Notes: generated from the letters alone by a model not told the origin. A stretch of DNA of 60,986 nucleotides from Dokdonella sp. (GCF_017744955.1 NZ_JAGIAG010000014.1:1-60986); one strand, 5' to 3'. Positions 32,276 through 41,374 are shown, numbered from the stretch's first letter. Program-made: numbers and translations.

Positions 32276-32928
32276 GCAAGGAAGGAATGATCAAGGTCTG
32301 CCTGGTCGACGACCAGACGCTGGTGCGCCAGGGCATCCGTTCGTTGCTGGAATTGTCCGATTCGATCCGCGTCGTCGCCGAAGCCGGCGACGGCGCGCAG
32401 GCGATCGAGACGATCCCGCGCGTGCAGCCGGACGTGGTCCTGCTCGACCTGCGCATGCCGGGCATGTCCGGCATCGACGTGCTGAACGCGCTGGCCGGCG
32501 CCAACCGCCTGCCGCCGACGATCATCCTGACCACCTTCGACGACGACCAACTGGTGCTGGCCGGCCTCAAGGCCGGCGCGCGCGGATACCTGCTGAAGGA
32601 CGTGTCGCTAGACCAGCTCGTCGACGCGGTGAAGGCGGTCGCCGGCGGCGGCTCGCTGGTCGCGCCGGTGGTGACGCAGCGCCTGCTGTCGGGCCTCGAG
32701 CGCATGCACAACGACTTCACCAGCCTCGACCGGCCCGACCCGCTGACCGAGCGTGAAACCGAGATCCTGCGCCTGATGGCCGGCGGCTACAGCAACAAGG
32801 AAATCGCCAACTCGCTCGGCGTCGCCGAAGGCACGGTCAAGAACCACGTCTCCAACGTGCTCTCCAAGCTCGGCGTGCGCGATCGGACGCGGGCGGTGCT
32901 GAAAGCGTTCGAGCTCGGCATCGTCTGA
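32272..32928 (+). CDS. NarL/LuxR-family response regulator
   Basis: A 218-aa two-domain regulator. The receiver domain (about 7-122) has the acidic pair in CLVDDQ, the phospho-acceptor Asp59 in VVLLDLRMPGMSG, and the conserved Thr and Lys in ILTTFDDD and YLLKDVS. The C-terminal LuxR helix-turn-helix (about 152-210) reads LTERETEILRLMAGGYSNKE followed by GVAEGTVKNHVSNVLSKLGV. It overlaps the kinase stop and is its cognate partner. Targets are not evident. Confidence 0.95.
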   Translation: MSKEGMIKVCLVDDQTLVRQGIRSLLELSDSIRVVAEAGDGAQAIETIPRVQPDVVLLDLRMPGMSGIDVLNALAGANRLPPTIILTTFDDDQLVLAGLKAGARGYLLKDVSLDQLVDAVKAVAGGGSLVAPVVTQRLLSGLERMHNDFTSLDRPDPLTERETEILRLMAGGYSNKEIANSLGVAEGTVKNHVSNVLSKLGVRDRTRAVLKAFELGIV

Positions 32929-33157
32929 GCCCTGCGGCACGGGACGGTTTCGGCGCCCGGGCGGCGCGCGCGGGACTTTCCGCGGCGAGCCGACCGGCCG
33001 TAGCGTTTCCGGCCCGGACTCCGTTACCATCCGGCCCTTGACCTGCGCAGGCGCAGGGCACGCTGGCGCGGGGCAGACAGGGGACGTCGGGCGAAAACCG
33101 CCACGTTCCTGCTGCGCGCCAATGCTTGTAACGGCTGACGCCCTGGAGATGGCTCGG

Positions 33158-34318
33158 ATGATTCGTATCCTCGAAGTACTGGTATCGCTGGTAATCGTGT
33201 TCGCACTGGCGGTGTTGATCGGTGTCTTGCTGCCGAGCCATGGTCACGTCACGCGCGTGGTCGAAGTCTCGAGCCCGGTGCGCCAGGTCTACGACACCTT
33301 GAACACGTTCCGGCGCTTCCCGCAGTGGTCGGCCTTCCGCGGCCTCGACCCGCAGACCCAGTTCAAGGTCGAGGGCCCGGATTTCGGACCCGGCTCCAAG
33401 GTTTCCTGGACCAGCTCGAACGCGCGCGTGGGCAGCGGCGAATACGAGATCACCAAGAGCGAGCAGGACAGCAAGATCGAAATGTCGGTCAAGAACCATT
33501 GGACCGGCGAGAACAAGAAGTTCACGATCGATCTCGAGCCGTCGGCGAACGGCAAGACGCTGAAGATCCGCTGGGGCTTCGACGCCGACTACGGTTGGGA
33601 CCTGCTGGCGCGCTACGCCGGCCTCTACATCTACGGCGATCCGGCGCAGACCATCCAGTCCGACCTCAACAACGTCGCGGCGATCCTGGCCGGTTTCCCG
33701 AACACCGATTACAAGGACCAGAAGATCGACCTGGTCGACGTCACCACTAAGCCGGTGTTGCTGGTCGCGACCAAGGCCAAGCGTTCGCTCGACGACGTCG
33801 CCGAGGCGACCGACACGGCGGTCGCCGAGATCGAAGCGGTGATGAAGAAGGCCGGCCTGACCGCCGCCGGTCCGACCATGACGATCACGACCAACTGGGG
33901 CGACGAGGACTACGCGTTCAGCATCGCGATCCCGGTCGACAACGCGACGTTCACGCTGGACAAGCACGATTTCACCATCGACGCGCCGACGCCCAAGCCG
34001 AGCGACACGCAGGACGACAGCGGCGACGGCGAAGAGAAGACCCTCAACCCGGGCGACCGCGACGAACACGGCCTGCTGGTCATCGGCGGCAACGTGCGCG
34101 CCGCGCAGTGGTATCAGGGCAAGGCGCTGATGAGCGAATACACCGGCAGCCCGGCTTCGCTCCCGCTGTATCGACTGAACCTGAAGGCCTATGCGGAAAC
34201 GCACGGCTACCGCTACGCCGAAACCGGCCTCACCCGCTTCTGGGACGAGAACGTCTCGGCGCCGGACGCGCCGGCCGGCGAGGAGTCGTTCAAGGTCTAT
34301 CTGCCGATTCAGCAGTAA
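33158..34318 (+). CDS. SRPBCC domain fused to a GyrI-like domain, membrane-anchored
   Basis: A 386-aa protein. An N-terminal hydrophobic segment (about 4-25, LVSLVIVFALAVLIGVLLP) anchors or exports it. Residues about 30-180 form an SRPBCC/START-type ligand-binding fold (VVEVSSPVRQVYDTLNTFRR, FPQWSAF). The remainder, starting about 185, resembles the GyrI-like/effector-binding fold (KPVLLVATKAKRSLDD; NVRAAQWYQGKALMSEYTG), interrupted by an acidic, low-complexity insert (DTQDDSGDGEEK). The start at 33158 is favoured (GGAG 9 nt upstream); 33149 is possible. It probably binds a hydrophobic small molecule. A bidirectional terminator follows. Confidence 0.8.
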   Translation: MIRILEVLVSLVIVFALAVLIGVLLPSHGHVTRVVEVSSPVRQVYDTLNTFRRFPQWSAFRGLDPQTQFKVEGPDFGPGSKVSWTSSNARVGSGEYEITKSEQDSKIEMSVKNHWTGENKKFTIDLEPSANGKTLKIRWGFDADYGWDLLARYAGLYIYGDPAQTIQSDLNNVAAILAGFPNTDYKDQKIDLVDVTTKPVLLVATKAKRSLDDVAEATDTAVAEIEAVMKKAGLTAAGPTMTITTNWGDEDYAFSIAIPVDNATFTLDKHDFTIDAPTPKPSDTQDDSGDGEEKTLNPGDRDEHGLLVIGGNVRAAQWYQGKALMSEYTGSPASLPLYRLNLKAYAETHGYRYAETGLTRFWDENVSAPDAPAGEESFKVYLPIQQ

Positions 34319-34336
34319 GCCGAATCGGTCGGGAAC

Positions 34337-34366
34337 GAAAAAGCCGCGCCGATGCGCGGCTTTTTC
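34337..34366. terminator. Bidirectional Rho-independent terminator
   Basis: A 12-bp perfect stem (34337-34348 with 34355-34366) carries A's on the left and T's on the right, so it can terminate in both directions. It stands between the SRPBCC-GyrI gene and the end of greB, which converge on it. Confidence 0.9.
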
Positions 34367-34521
34367 TTTGTCTGCGGTGTCTATCGGATGGCCCGGCGAT
34401 TCGTCGACGTCGCGCTCGCGGACATCGCTTCGAAAAGACGCGGGGTTGGAGCGGCGCTTTGCGGCGCCTCCTGTGCATTCTCCGTTTCAGAGTGCGACGG
34501 CTCTTTCGCGGCCGTGCCGCA

Positions 34522-35025
34522 TCAGTTCGCGCCGTAGCGCACGCCGATCACGACGAAGCGCGCCATGCCTCCCGGCAGCGCCGCCTCGAACTCGTCGTCG
34601 GCGCGCCGCTTCAACGCGGCGCGCGCGAGCGGCGAGTCGATGCTGATCCAGCCGCGCACGGCGTCGGTCTCGTCGGGGCCGACGATGCGATATTCGTGCT
34701 CCTCGCCGTGCTCGTCCTCGACGCGGAACCAGGCGCCGAAATAGATCGCGCCCGGATCGCTCGGCACGCTGTCGATCACGCGCAGGTTCTCGAGCCGCTT
34801 GCCGAGGTAGCGCACGCGGCGGTCGATTTCGCCGAGCTGCTTCTTGCGGTAGGTGTATTCGGCGTTCTCCGAGCGATCGCCTTCGGCCGCCGCGGCGGCG
34901 AGCGCGCGCACGACCTCGGGGCGGCGCACGCGCCACAGCTCGTCCAGCTCTTCCTTCAGCCGGCGATGGCCGTCGGCGGTGATCACCGCGGTGGACGCGG
35001 CAGCCGGCGGTCGCCAGCGGCTCAT
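34522..35025 (-). CDS. greB: Transcription elongation factor GreB
   Basis: GreB enters the RNA polymerase secondary channel and stimulates cleavage of backtracked transcripts. The 167-aa product has an N-terminal coiled coil (HRRLKEELDELWRVRRPEV, with EGDRSENAEYTYRKKQL including the tip acidic residues) and a C-terminal FKBP-like domain (FRVEDEHGEEHEYRIVGPDE, SPLARAAL). Presence of SENAEYTYRKKQLGEIDRRVRYL with a long basic patch favours GreB over GreA. The ATG overlaps the stop of the upstream ATPase gene (ATGA). Confidence 0.94.
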   Translation of the reverse strand: MSRWRPPAAASTAVITADGHRRLKEELDELWRVRRPEVVRALAAAAAEGDRSENAEYTYRKKQLGEIDRRVRYLGKRLENLRVIDSVPSDPGAIYFGAWFRVEDEHGEEHEYRIVGPDETDAVRGWISIDSPLARAALKRRADDEFEAALPGGMARFVVIGVRYGAN

Positions 35026-36506
35026 CGCTTCGTCAGCGAACCGAGCACGCCGCGCAGCAGCGCGCGGCCGAGCTGGCCGCCGGCGTTGCGCACGGCCGAC
35101 TTGGCCATCGTCTCGACCATGCCCTGGCGACGCTTGGTGCCGAACAGCATGTCCTTCGCCACGCCCATCCAGCCGGCGTCGGCCTCGGCCGCGGCGCCGC
35201 CCTTCGTCTTCGCCGCGTCGTCGGCCGGTGCCGCCGCCTGCGCGCGCGCGTTGAGCTTCTCGAACGCCGATTCGCGATCGACCGGCGTGTCGTACTTGCC
35301 GCCGATCGGCGAGCGCGAACGCACGGTGCTGCGCTCGGCTTCGGTGACGGTGCCGATGCGGCAGCCGGGCGAGGCGATCATCGCCCGTTCGACCGGCAGC
35401 GGCGTGCCGCCTTCCTGCAACGTCGACACCAGCGCTTCGCCGACGCCGAGTTGCGAGATCACCTCGGCGACCTTGATCTTCGGATTCGGCGCGAAGGTTT
35501 CCGCCGCCGCCTTGACCGCCTTCTGGTCGCGCGGCGTGAACGCGCGCAGCGCGTGCTGGATGCGGTTGCCCATCTGGCCGAGGATCACGTCGGGCAGGTC
35601 GTCCGGATTCTGCGAGCAGAAATACACGCCGACGCCCTTCGAGCGGATCAGGCGCACGACCTGCTCCACGCGCTGGCGCAGCGCCGGCGGCGCGTCGTCG
35701 AACAGGAGATGCGCTTCGTCGAAGAAGAACACCAGCTTGGGCTGGTCGAGGTCGCCGACTTCGGGCAGGGTTTCGAACAGTTCCGACAGCATCCACAGCA
35801 GGAAGGTGGTGTACAGCTTCGGCTTCAGGATCAGCTGGTCGGCGGCGAGGATGTTGACGACGCCGCGGCCGGACATGTCCTGGCGCATGAAGTCGGCGAG
35901 GTCCAGCGCGGGTTCGCCGAAGAACGCATCGCCGCCGGCCTGCTCGAGCGAGAGCAGCGCGCGCTGGATCGCCGCGATCGACGCCGGCGAGATCAGGCCG
36001 TACTGCTTGGAGATGTCCTTGGCGTTCTCGTTGGCGTAGGTCAGCAGCGCGCGCAGGTCCTTGAGGTCGAGCAGCAGCAGGCCTTCGTCGTCGGCCGCCT
36101 TGAAGACGATCTCGAGCACGCCCGATTGCGTGTCGTTGAGTTCGAGCAGGCGCGCGAGCAGGTTCGGGCCCATCTCGGAAATGGTCGTGCGCACCGGATG
36201 GCCGGACTTGCCGTAGATGTCCCAGAACACGACCGGATTCGCGCTGGGCTGCCAGTCGAGGCCGAGCTTGTCGATGCGCGCTTTCAGCTTGTCGTTCATC
36301 ACGCCGGCCTGAGACAGGCCGGCGAGGTCGCCCTTCACGTCGGCCAGGAACACCGGCACGCCGAGCTTGGAGAAGCCTTCCGCCAGGAGCATCAGCGAAA
36401 CCGATTTGCCGGTGCCGGTCGCGCCGGCGACCATGCCGTGGCGGTTGGCGTACTTCGGCAGCAGAAACACTTCCTTGTCGCCCTTGCCGATCAGGATGTC
36501 GCTCAC
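35022..36506 (-). CDS. HerA-like ATPase of the DUF853 (YjgR) family
   Basis: A 494-aa P-loop ATPase of the FtsK/HerA superfamily, starting at a GTG preceded by GAGGCGAC. Walker A is GATGTGKSVS (near residue 30) and Walker B is KLVFFFDEAHLLFDDAP. The DUF853 mark GDLAGLSQAGV is present, and the tail is rich in Ala/Lys. YjgR-family members are hexameric ATPases of uncertain role, possibly DNA- or nucleoid-associated. It is co-translated with greB through a 4-bp overlap. No nuclease partner (NurA) is nearby. Confidence 0.92.
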   Translation of the reverse strand: MSDILIGKGDKEVFLLPKYANRHGMVAGATGTGKSVSLMLLAEGFSKLGVPVFLADVKGDLAGLSQAGVMNDKLKARIDKLGLDWQPSANPVVFWDIYGKSGHPVRTTISEMGPNLLARLLELNDTQSGVLEIVFKAADDEGLLLLDLKDLRALLTYANENAKDISKQYGLISPASIAAIQRALLSLEQAGGDAFFGEPALDLADFMRQDMSGRGVVNILAADQLILKPKLYTTFLLWMLSELFETLPEVGDLDQPKLVFFFDEAHLLFDDAPPALRQRVEQVVRLIRSKGVGVYFCSQNPDDLPDVILGQMGNRIQHALRAFTPRDQKAVKAAAETFAPNPKIKVAEVISQLGVGEALVSTLQEGGTPLPVERAMIASPGCRIGTVTEAERSTVRSRSPIGGKYDTPVDRESAFEKLNARAQAAAPADDAAKTKGGAAAEADAGWMGVAKDMLFGTKRRQGMVETMAKSAVRNAGGQLGRALLRGVLGSLTKR

Positions 36507-36617
36507 GATGTCGCCTCGCCGGTTCGCTGCGGAAGGCGCGATTGTAGCGAACGGTTGCCGCCGCGCTCGCGCACGGGTTAAGTTGCACGAGCCTTTCCGC
36601 CGCGGATTCCGAGCACG

Positions 36618-38132
36618 ATGCCTTCGCCCCTTCGCTTCGCCGCCGTCGCCGCCACCGTCCTGGTCACCGCCTGCGCAGGCGCGCCGTCGACGCGCAAGCC
36701 GGTGGCGACGAAAGTCGACGACACCGCGGCGGCCGCGCTGTACGCGCGGCTCGATCGCGACAGCCAGCGCTACACGAACGGCCTGGACCTCGCGCGCGCC
36801 GGCGACACCGTCAAGGCGCAAGCCGAGATGAAGGCGGCGCTGGACGATCTGCGCGCCGCCGCGACCAGCTGCGCCGCGGCGGCCGGTTGCGACCAGCAAC
36901 GCTTCGTCGCCGGCTTCGACGCCTTGCTGCGCCGGGGCATCGACGGCGGTTCCGACCAGACCGCGGAGGGCGAGGCGGCGGCTCCGCCCGAGGAAGCGAC
37001 CGTCGAGCCGGGCGAGAGCTCGCCGGCCGTCGCGCAGCTGCCGCAGCTCGGCCGTACGGTCACGCTGCTCAAGGGGCGCGAACTCAGCGACATCATCGCG
37101 CTGAACGGCCCGGTCAAGGCCGCGCTGGAGGAATGGCTGACGCAGTACCGGCCGAACCTGATGACCGCGTACGAGAACTATCAGTACATGCGCTCGCAGA
37201 TGTGGCCCGAGTACGAGAAGGCCGGCCTGCCGGAAGCGCTGCTGTTCGGCATGCTGGCGAAGGAGTCCGGCGGCAAGGTGCACGCGGTGTCGCGCTCGGG
37301 CGCTTCCGGGCCGCTGCAGTTCATGTACGCGACCGGGCTGCGCTTCGGCCTGAGCACGGTCGACGGATTCGACCAGCGCTTCGATCCGAAGCTGTCGGCG
37401 CGCGCGAACGCGGCCTACGTCAACGAGCAGCTGGCGATCTTCAACAACAACCTCGAACTGGTGATCGGCGCCTACAACGGCGGCGAAGGCGCGATGCAGC
37501 GCCGCGCCGGACGCGGCGCCGGCGCGCTGAGCTTCTGGGATCCGCAGATCTACTACGGCGTCTCGCAGGAAACGCGCGAGTACGTGCCGATGGTGCTGGC
37601 GGCGGCTTGGCTGTTCATGCATCCGGAGCGCTACAACCTCGAATTCCCGAAGCTCGCCGGGCACCCGGGCAGCATCACCTTGAAGCGGCCCGCCTCGATC
37701 GCCGAGCTGACGGTGTGCCTGGGGCAGGACGGCAACGCGCACGACGGCTGGTTCCGCACCCTGCGCAACCTCAATCCGCAGCTCGATCCGCAGCGCCAGG
37801 AGCCGGCCGGCGCCAGGCTGGTGGTGCCGCTGCAGCTCGAAAAGATCTACGAGCGCGACTGCGCGCAGGGACGCTGGCCGACGCTGGCGGCGGAGCTGCA
37901 TTCGGCGGTCGTCCCGGCGCCGCCGCCGATCGCCCTGACGCGCGCGGCGGAAGCGCCGAAGTCGAAGGCGCCGAAGACGGTGACCGTACGCAAGGGCGAC
38001 ACGCTGGCGGCGATTGCCGGCCGGACGGGCTGTGCGAGCAGGCAGATCGCGGCGGCGAACAAGTTGCGCGCGCCGCACTACACGATCAAGCCAGGGCAGG
38101 TCTTGAAGCTGGACGGCTGCTCGGCGCGCTAG
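36618..38132 (+). CDS. Lipoprotein lytic transglycosylase (SLT) with LysM, MltD-like
   Basis: A 504-aa envelope enzyme that cleaves peptidoglycan between MurNAc and GlcNAc. The signal peptide ends in a lipobox LVTAC with Cys19, predicting lipid anchoring. Residues about 30-150 are helical and Ala-rich. The SLT domain has the catalytic Glu216 in MLAKESGGKVHAVSRSGASG and later GAYNGGEGAM. One LysM domain closes the protein (about 454-498, VRKGDTLAAIAGRTG). Domain order matches MltD, but only a single clear LysM is present and the N-terminal part is longer than usual. Confidence 0.9.
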   Translation: MPSPLRFAAVAATVLVTACAGAPSTRKPVATKVDDTAAAALYARLDRDSQRYTNGLDLARAGDTVKAQAEMKAALDDLRAAATSCAAAAGCDQQRFVAGFDALLRRGIDGGSDQTAEGEAAAPPEEATVEPGESSPAVAQLPQLGRTVTLLKGRELSDIIALNGPVKAALEEWLTQYRPNLMTAYENYQYMRSQMWPEYEKAGLPEALLFGMLAKESGGKVHAVSRSGASGPLQFMYATGLRFGLSTVDGFDQRFDPKLSARANAAYVNEQLAIFNNNLELVIGAYNGGEGAMQRRAGRGAGALSFWDPQIYYGVSQETREYVPMVLAAAWLFMHPERYNLEFPKLAGHPGSITLKRPASIAELTVCLGQDGNAHDGWFRTLRNLNPQLDPQRQEPAGARLVVPLQLEKIYERDCAQGRWPTLAAELHSAVVPAPPPIALTRAAEAPKSKAPKTVTVRKGDTLAAIAGRTGCASRQIAAANKLRAPHYTIKPGQVLKLDGCSAR

Positions 38133-38160
38133 GCGCAGCCGGCGGGCGGAGGCCGGCGAA

Positions 38161-38598
38161 TCAGGCCGCTTCGGCCTCGTTGAGCATCCAGCGGTTGAGT
38201 TCGGCCGCGGGAATCGTTTCCTTCAGCGTGCGCAGCGAGCGCATCAGCTGGCGGTGCAACTCCTGCTGCTCGCCGAACGGCGAATCCTTGGTCTCGTGGA
38301 AGGCGACCGCCAGCCACAACGCGATGCCGCGCAGGCGCACCTGCAGATTGTCCGAGCGCAGGCGTTCGAGCCCGATGTCCGTGCCGCTGCCCCAGGCCTG
38401 GTACTTGTCCTCGGGCGGGGTCGCGTACAGGTGCGGGAATTCGCTCTTGGACGCATTGGAAAATTCGCGCAGCGTGATCGCGGCGAGCTGGCGGCGCACG
38501 TTCTGCGGCAACTGCTCCAGCGCCTTGTTGATTTCGCGATATTGTCGGCGCAGCTGGATGGAGCGCGTGAGCGCGATCAAACGAGTAATGAGATGCAT
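38161..38598 (-). CDS. Conserved-looking small protein of unknown function
   Basis: A 145-aa soluble protein with no recognised domain. It begins with a basic helical region (MHLITRLIALTRSIQLRRQY), continues with EINKALEQLPQNVRRQLA, and is predicted largely alpha-helical throughout (RGIALWLAVAFHET). Coding is supported by balanced composition and absence of a convincing alternative frame. It converges on the lytic transglycosylase with a 28-bp gap. The 98 bp to psd may hold its promoter. Confidence 0.72.
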   Translation of the reverse strand: MHLITRLIALTRSIQLRRQYREINKALEQLPQNVRRQLAAITLREFSNASKSEFPHLYATPPEDKYQAWGSGTDIGLERLRSDNLQVRLRGIALWLAVAFHETKDSPFGEQQELHRQLMRSLRTLKETIPAAELNRWMLNEAEAA

Positions 38599-38696
38599 CG
38601 ATCCTCCCTGCGTCCCGTCCTTAGGATCGACTGCCGGAAGTAGTCCGGATTTACGTGATTCTAACGTTGACGGCAGGGAGAAGCGCGTTCAGTGCG

Positions 38697-39572
38697 TCAC
38701 ATTTTGTCGCCGAACGTCATAATTTGACTGGCGTCCAGGCGGCCGACCGCCTCGCCGACGCGCACCGCCTGCTCGGGCAGCAGCTCCGCGGAAAAGCGGC
38801 CGAGCGCCGCCGGGAGCAGCACGATTGCCGTCGAGCCCATGTTGAAGCGGCCCATCTCGGCGCCGCGCGCGAGGCGGATGCCGCGGCCGCGGTAGTCGCG
38901 GCGGGTGATCGCCGACGCATACGGCGGCACCTCGACGCCGCGCCAGACCGTCTCGATGCCGGACACCAGCATGGCGCCGACCAGGACGACGACGAACGGG
39001 CCGCGCTCGTTGCGGAAATGGCAGACCAGGCGCTCGTTGCGCGCGAAGAGGCGGTCGATGCCTTCCACCGCGAGCGCCGCGACGCTGAACAGCCGGCCGG
39101 GCACGTGCACCGTCTCGACCAGTTCGCCGTCGAGCGGCATGTGCACGCGGTGATAGTCGCGCGGTGACAGGTAGACGGTGAGGAAGGCGCCGTCGGCGTA
39201 GACGGTCGCCGCGCCGGCGTCGCCGAGCAGTTCGGCGACGGTGTAGTCGCGCCCCTTGGCCTGCAGGATGCGGTCGCCGGAAATCGCGCCGGACTGGCTG
39301 ACGCGGCCGTCGGCGGGGCAGAGGATGGTGCCCGGATCGGCCGCCAGCGGACGCGCGCCGGGTTTCAGCGCGCGCGTGAAGAAGGCATTGAAGTGGGGGT
39401 AGGCGGCCGGGTCGGGATTGTCGGCTTCGTCGAGATCGACGCGATAGCTGCGCACGATGCGCCCGATCAGGAAGTTCTTCCACGGCGCGAAGGTCCAGCG
39501 CGTCGCACGGCGCACGACCCAGGACAGGAATTTCTGCGGCGCGATGTGCTGCAGCAGGACGGCCAGGCTCAT
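38697..39572 (-). CDS. psd: Phosphatidylserine decarboxylase
   Basis: Psd makes phosphatidylethanolamine in the inner membrane. The 291-aa proenzyme carries the self-cleavage site in RFNMGSTAIVL: Ser247 becomes the pyruvoyl group. The Asp88 (CPADGRVS) and His144 (HRVHMP) partners are in place, as is FFTRALKPGARPL. The LGST motif appears here as MGST. It lies 7 bp downstream of the SCO1 gene and probably shares its transcript. Confidence 0.96.
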   Translation of the reverse strand: MSLAVLLQHIAPQKFLSWVVRRATRWTFAPWKNFLIGRIVRSYRVDLDEADNPDPAAYPHFNAFFTRALKPGARPLAADPGTILCPADGRVSQSGAISGDRILQAKGRDYTVAELLGDAGAATVYADGAFLTVYLSPRDYHRVHMPLDGELVETVHVPGRLFSVAALAVEGIDRLFARNERLVCHFRNERGPFVVVLVGAMLVSGIETVWRGVEVPPYASAITRRDYRGRGIRLARGAEMGRFNMGSTAIVLLPAALGRFSAELLPEQAVRVGEAVGRLDASQIMTFGDKM

Positions 39573-39579
39573 CGGCGTC

Positions 39580-40227
39580 TCAGCTTCCGTTGCCGGCCGC
39601 GAGCGTCTGCAGGTCCGCCGCCATCTTCGCCGCGTCGAACGGCGGCCGGAACAGACCGACCTGGCGCCCGGCCGGGTCGACGATGACGGCCGACGCGCTG
39701 TGGTCGACCGAATAGGTGCCGTCCTTCGGTTCGCCGCGCGCGTAGACCATGCCGAGCGCGCGCGTCAGCGGCAGCAGCGCCTCGTCCGGACCGGTCGCGC
39801 CGACGAAGTCCTTGCTGAAGAACCCGACGTAGCGGGCGAGTTGTTCCGGCGTGTCGCGCGCCGGATCGACCGAGATGAAGTCGAAGCGCACGCGCTGGCC
39901 GACGCCGGCGTCGGCCAGCCGCTGGTGCACCTGCTTGAAGGTGGCCAGCGTGGTCGGGCAGACGTCCGGGCAGTTGGTGAAGCCGAAGAACGCCACCGTC
40001 CAATGGCCTTTCCAGTCGGCCAGGGTCAGCGGTTGTCCGTCGCTGCGCGTCAGGCGGAATTCCGGCAGCGCGCGCGGCGCCGGATACAGCACGCCGGCTT
40101 CGAGCTTCGGCGCCGACGACGGCTGCATCTGGCGCAGGCCGAGCCAGAGGCCGAGCCCGGCGGCGACCGCGGCGATCAGGATCAACCAGGTCGCGGAAAC
40201 GCGACCGTGCATGCGGGAAGAGGTCAT
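39580..40227 (-). CDS. SCO1/SenC-family copper chaperone
   Basis: A thioredoxin-fold periplasmic protein that delivers copper to cytochrome oxidase CuA or acts as a thiol reductase. The 215-aa product has one N-terminal membrane anchor (about 12-31). The copper ligands Cys86 and Cys90 lie in FTNCPDVCPTT, and the partner His176 lies in YSVDHSASAVIVDP. ATG 40227 sits 6 nt downstream of a TATACT -10 on the same strand, suggesting a leaderless or near-leaderless message. psd follows by 7 bp. The prmB gene is divergent. Confidence 0.94.
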   Translation of the reverse strand: MTSSRMHGRVSATWLILIAAVAAGLGLWLGLRQMQPSSAPKLEAGVLYPAPRALPEFRLTRSDGQPLTLADWKGHWTVAFFGFTNCPDVCPTTLATFKQVHQRLADAGVGQRVRFDFISVDPARDTPEQLARYVGFFSKDFVGATGPDEALLPLTRALGMVYARGEPKDGTYSVDHSASAVIVDPAGRQVGLFRPPFDAAKMAADLQTLAAGNGS

Positions 40228-40233
40228 TCGCCC

Positions 40234-40239
40234 AGTATA
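40234..40239 (-). promoter_or_regulatory. -10 element of the SCO1-psd operon
   Basis: TATACT on the minus strand ends 6 nt before the ATG at 40227. A normal start of transcription about 7 nt downstream would fall at the ATG itself. Confidence 0.5.
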
Positions 40240-40302
40240 GGCGCAGCGCCCCGCGAACCGCAGCGACGCAGTGACGCGGATCGTCGCCGTCGCGCCCCGA
40301 CG

Positions 40303-40308
40303 TATACT
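40303..40308 (+). promoter_or_regulatory. -10 element of prmB
   Basis: TATACT 29 nt before the GTG at 40338 is a near-consensus -10. No clear -35 is seen. It is back to back with the SCO1 promoter. Confidence 0.5.
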
Positions 40309-40337
40309 GTGCGGCCTCCCGCAATGCAGCAACGCCC

Positions 40338-41264
40338 GTGACCCAAGAACTCGCGACGATCGTCGACTTCATCCGCTACGGCGCCAGCCGCTTCGGCGCG
40401 GCCGGGCTGACCTTCGGCCACAGCTACGACAACGCGCTCGACGAGGCGACGCACCTGGTCCTGCACGCGCTGCACCTGCCGCACGATCTCGCGCCGGCCT
40501 ACGGCGCGGCGCGGCTGATCGCCGAAGAGAAGCGCGCCGTGCTCGAACTGATCGAGCGCCGCATCGCCGAGCACAAGCCGGTCGCCTATCTGACCGGCGA
40601 GGCCTGGTTCGCCGGGCTCAAGTTCAAGTCCGACACGCGCGCGCTGGTGCCGCGTTCGCCGATCGCCGAGCTGATCCAGGCCGGCTTCGCGCCGTGGCTG
40701 GACGAGCGGCCGGTCGAACGCGCGCTGGACCTGTGCACGGGCTCGGGCTGCATCGGCATCGCGATGGCCGCGCACAATCCCGACTGGCAGGTCGATCTGG
40801 CCGACATCAGCGACGACGCGCTCGCGCTCGCGCGCGAGAACGTCGAATTCCAGGACGTCGCCGATCGCGTGCGCGTGATCCGCTCGGACCTGTTCGCCAA
40901 TCTCGGCGGCGAGCGCTACGACCTGATCGTCAGCAACCCGCCGTACGTGACCGAGCAGGAATACGCCGCACTGCCGCCCGAATACGGCCACGAACCGGCA
41001 CTAGGCTTGCGTGCCGGCGACGACGGCTTGGATTTCGCGCTGCGCATCCTCGCTGCCGCACCGGAGCATCTGAACGAGGACGGCGTGCTGATCGTCGAGG
41101 TCGGCGAGAGCGAACGCGCCCTGGTCGAGCGGCTGCCGCAGGTGCCGTTCAACTGGATCGAGTTCAACGTCGGCCAGATGGGCGTGTTCCTGCTCGACCG
41201 GCGCGATCTGGTCGAGCACGCGGAGGCGATTCGCGCAGCGGCGCAGCAGCGCCGGAAGGCCTGA
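40338..41264 (+). CDS. prmB: Ribosomal protein L3 N5-glutamine methyltransferase PrmB
   Basis: A 308-aa SAM-dependent methyltransferase acting on a glutamine of ribosomal protein L3. It has the N-terminal helical substrate domain, the SAM motif ALDLCTGSGCIGI, and the catalytic NPPY at residues 200-203 followed by VTEQEY. AYLTGEAWFAGLKFKSD is typical of PrmB and separates it from PrmC. The start codon is GTG with a -10 element 29 nt upstream. aroC follows, as in many gammaproteobacteria. Confidence 0.95.
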   Translation: MTQELATIVDFIRYGASRFGAAGLTFGHSYDNALDEATHLVLHALHLPHDLAPAYGAARLIAEEKRAVLELIERRIAEHKPVAYLTGEAWFAGLKFKSDTRALVPRSPIAELIQAGFAPWLDERPVERALDLCTGSGCIGIAMAAHNPDWQVDLADISDDALALARENVEFQDVADRVRVIRSDLFANLGGERYDLIVSNPPYVTEQEYAALPPEYGHEPALGLRAGDDGLDFALRILAAAPEHLNEDGVLIVEVGESERALVERLPQVPFNWIEFNVGQMGVFLLDRRDLVEHAEAIRAAAQQRRKA

Positions 41265-41282
41265 TCGACGCTTCGTGCAGAG

Positions 41283-41300
41283 TGCCCGCGAAAGCGGGCA
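41283..41300. repeat. REP-like hairpin between prmB and aroC
   Basis: A perfect 7-bp stem TGCCCGC/GCGGGCA with a GAAA loop. The CCCGCGAAAGCGGG word resembles the short palindromic repeats scattered through many Xanthomonadales genomes; more GC-rich sequence of the same flavour follows to about 41370. There is no T tract, so it is not a standard terminator. Confidence 0.6.
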
Positions 41301-41374
41301 TGGCGATTTTCCCTCCGAGATTCCTGGATCGTCCCCGCCGTCCAGTGGAGATTCGGGGACACCCGAGGTGAGAC

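Noticed and set aside
32929..33157. Possible tRNA or small RNA between the response regulator and the SRPBCC-GyrI gene
   Set aside because: The GC-rich stretch can form hairpins, but no cloverleaf, T-loop GTTCRA box or terminator could be recognised.
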